A DNA stretch of 5,846 nucleotides, taken from contig JBEBSR010000077.1 of the NCBI GenBank assembly GCA_040394195.1, forward strand, positions 1 through 5,846. Reading direction: 5' to 3'. How positions within the stretch are numbered: position 1 is the stretch's first letter; the number at the start of each line of letters is the position of its first letter. The stretch comes from Wohlfahrtiimonas larvae_A. GTDB lineage: Bacteria > Pseudomonadota > Gammaproteobacteria > Cardiobacteriales > Wohlfahrtiimonadaceae. Positions 5,845 to 5,846 of this stretch are shown here, in pieces. Under the pieces are notes generated by a model, which had not been told where the DNA came from, searched no databases, and worked only from the letters and a program-made list of their open reading frames with translations. The position numbers and the translations under genes are program-made.

Positions 5845-5846
5845 TT

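Overview
The window reads as accessory DNA from an AT-rich gammaproteobacterium. Moraxellaceae (Acinetobacter-like) or Pasteurellaceae are my best guesses, from base composition, Rhs style and the P4-type integrase. No housekeeping gene or species-specific uptake sequence is visible to settle this.

Left part (1-3693). The window opens inside a very AT-rich gene of unknown family that ends at 409. It could be the immunity gene of an Rhs toxin lying upstream, but that is inference. After 44 bases comes a 1079-residue Rhs/YD-repeat protein. It contains the DUF6531-like start, a long run of YD repeats and the Rhs core with its DHLGTP and DPIGLAGG motifs. It has no N-terminal PAAR or membrane part. 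It stops 11 residues after the conserved NPTGWI, before the expected DPLGL cleavage motif and toxin. It is therefore an Rhs shell without a visible delivery end or warhead.

Middle (3694-5345). A 169-base spacer carries a 10-bp inverted repeat. It is followed, on the minus strand, by a full-length P4-type tyrosine integrase (DUF4102 arm-binding domain plus catalytic domain) with every catalytic residue present. Upstream of the integrase lies a 274-base region with a clear Shine-Dalgarno site, a tandem GTACCCTCT repeat and further short repeats shared with the integrase's other flank. At 5232-5245 it holds what looks like the last 14 bases of a tRNA gene ending in GCCA, most like tRNA-Ser, followed at once by a strong terminator. 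I read this as an attachment site in which the 3' end of a tRNA gene was duplicated. On that reading everything to the left of 5245, including the Rhs gene, is island cargo, and DNA to the right is the host chromosome or a neighbouring island.

Right part (5286-5846). A small single-pass membrane protein of unknown family (5346-5657) ends at a 21-bp perfect hairpin. A minus-strand reading frame running in from the right edge stops just beyond this hairpin, so it probably serves as a bidirectional terminator between convergent genes.

No CRISPR array, complete tRNA or rRNA, or recognisable insertion sequence is present. The main points of interest are the Rhs gene lacking both ends and the inferred tRNA-targeted integration site.
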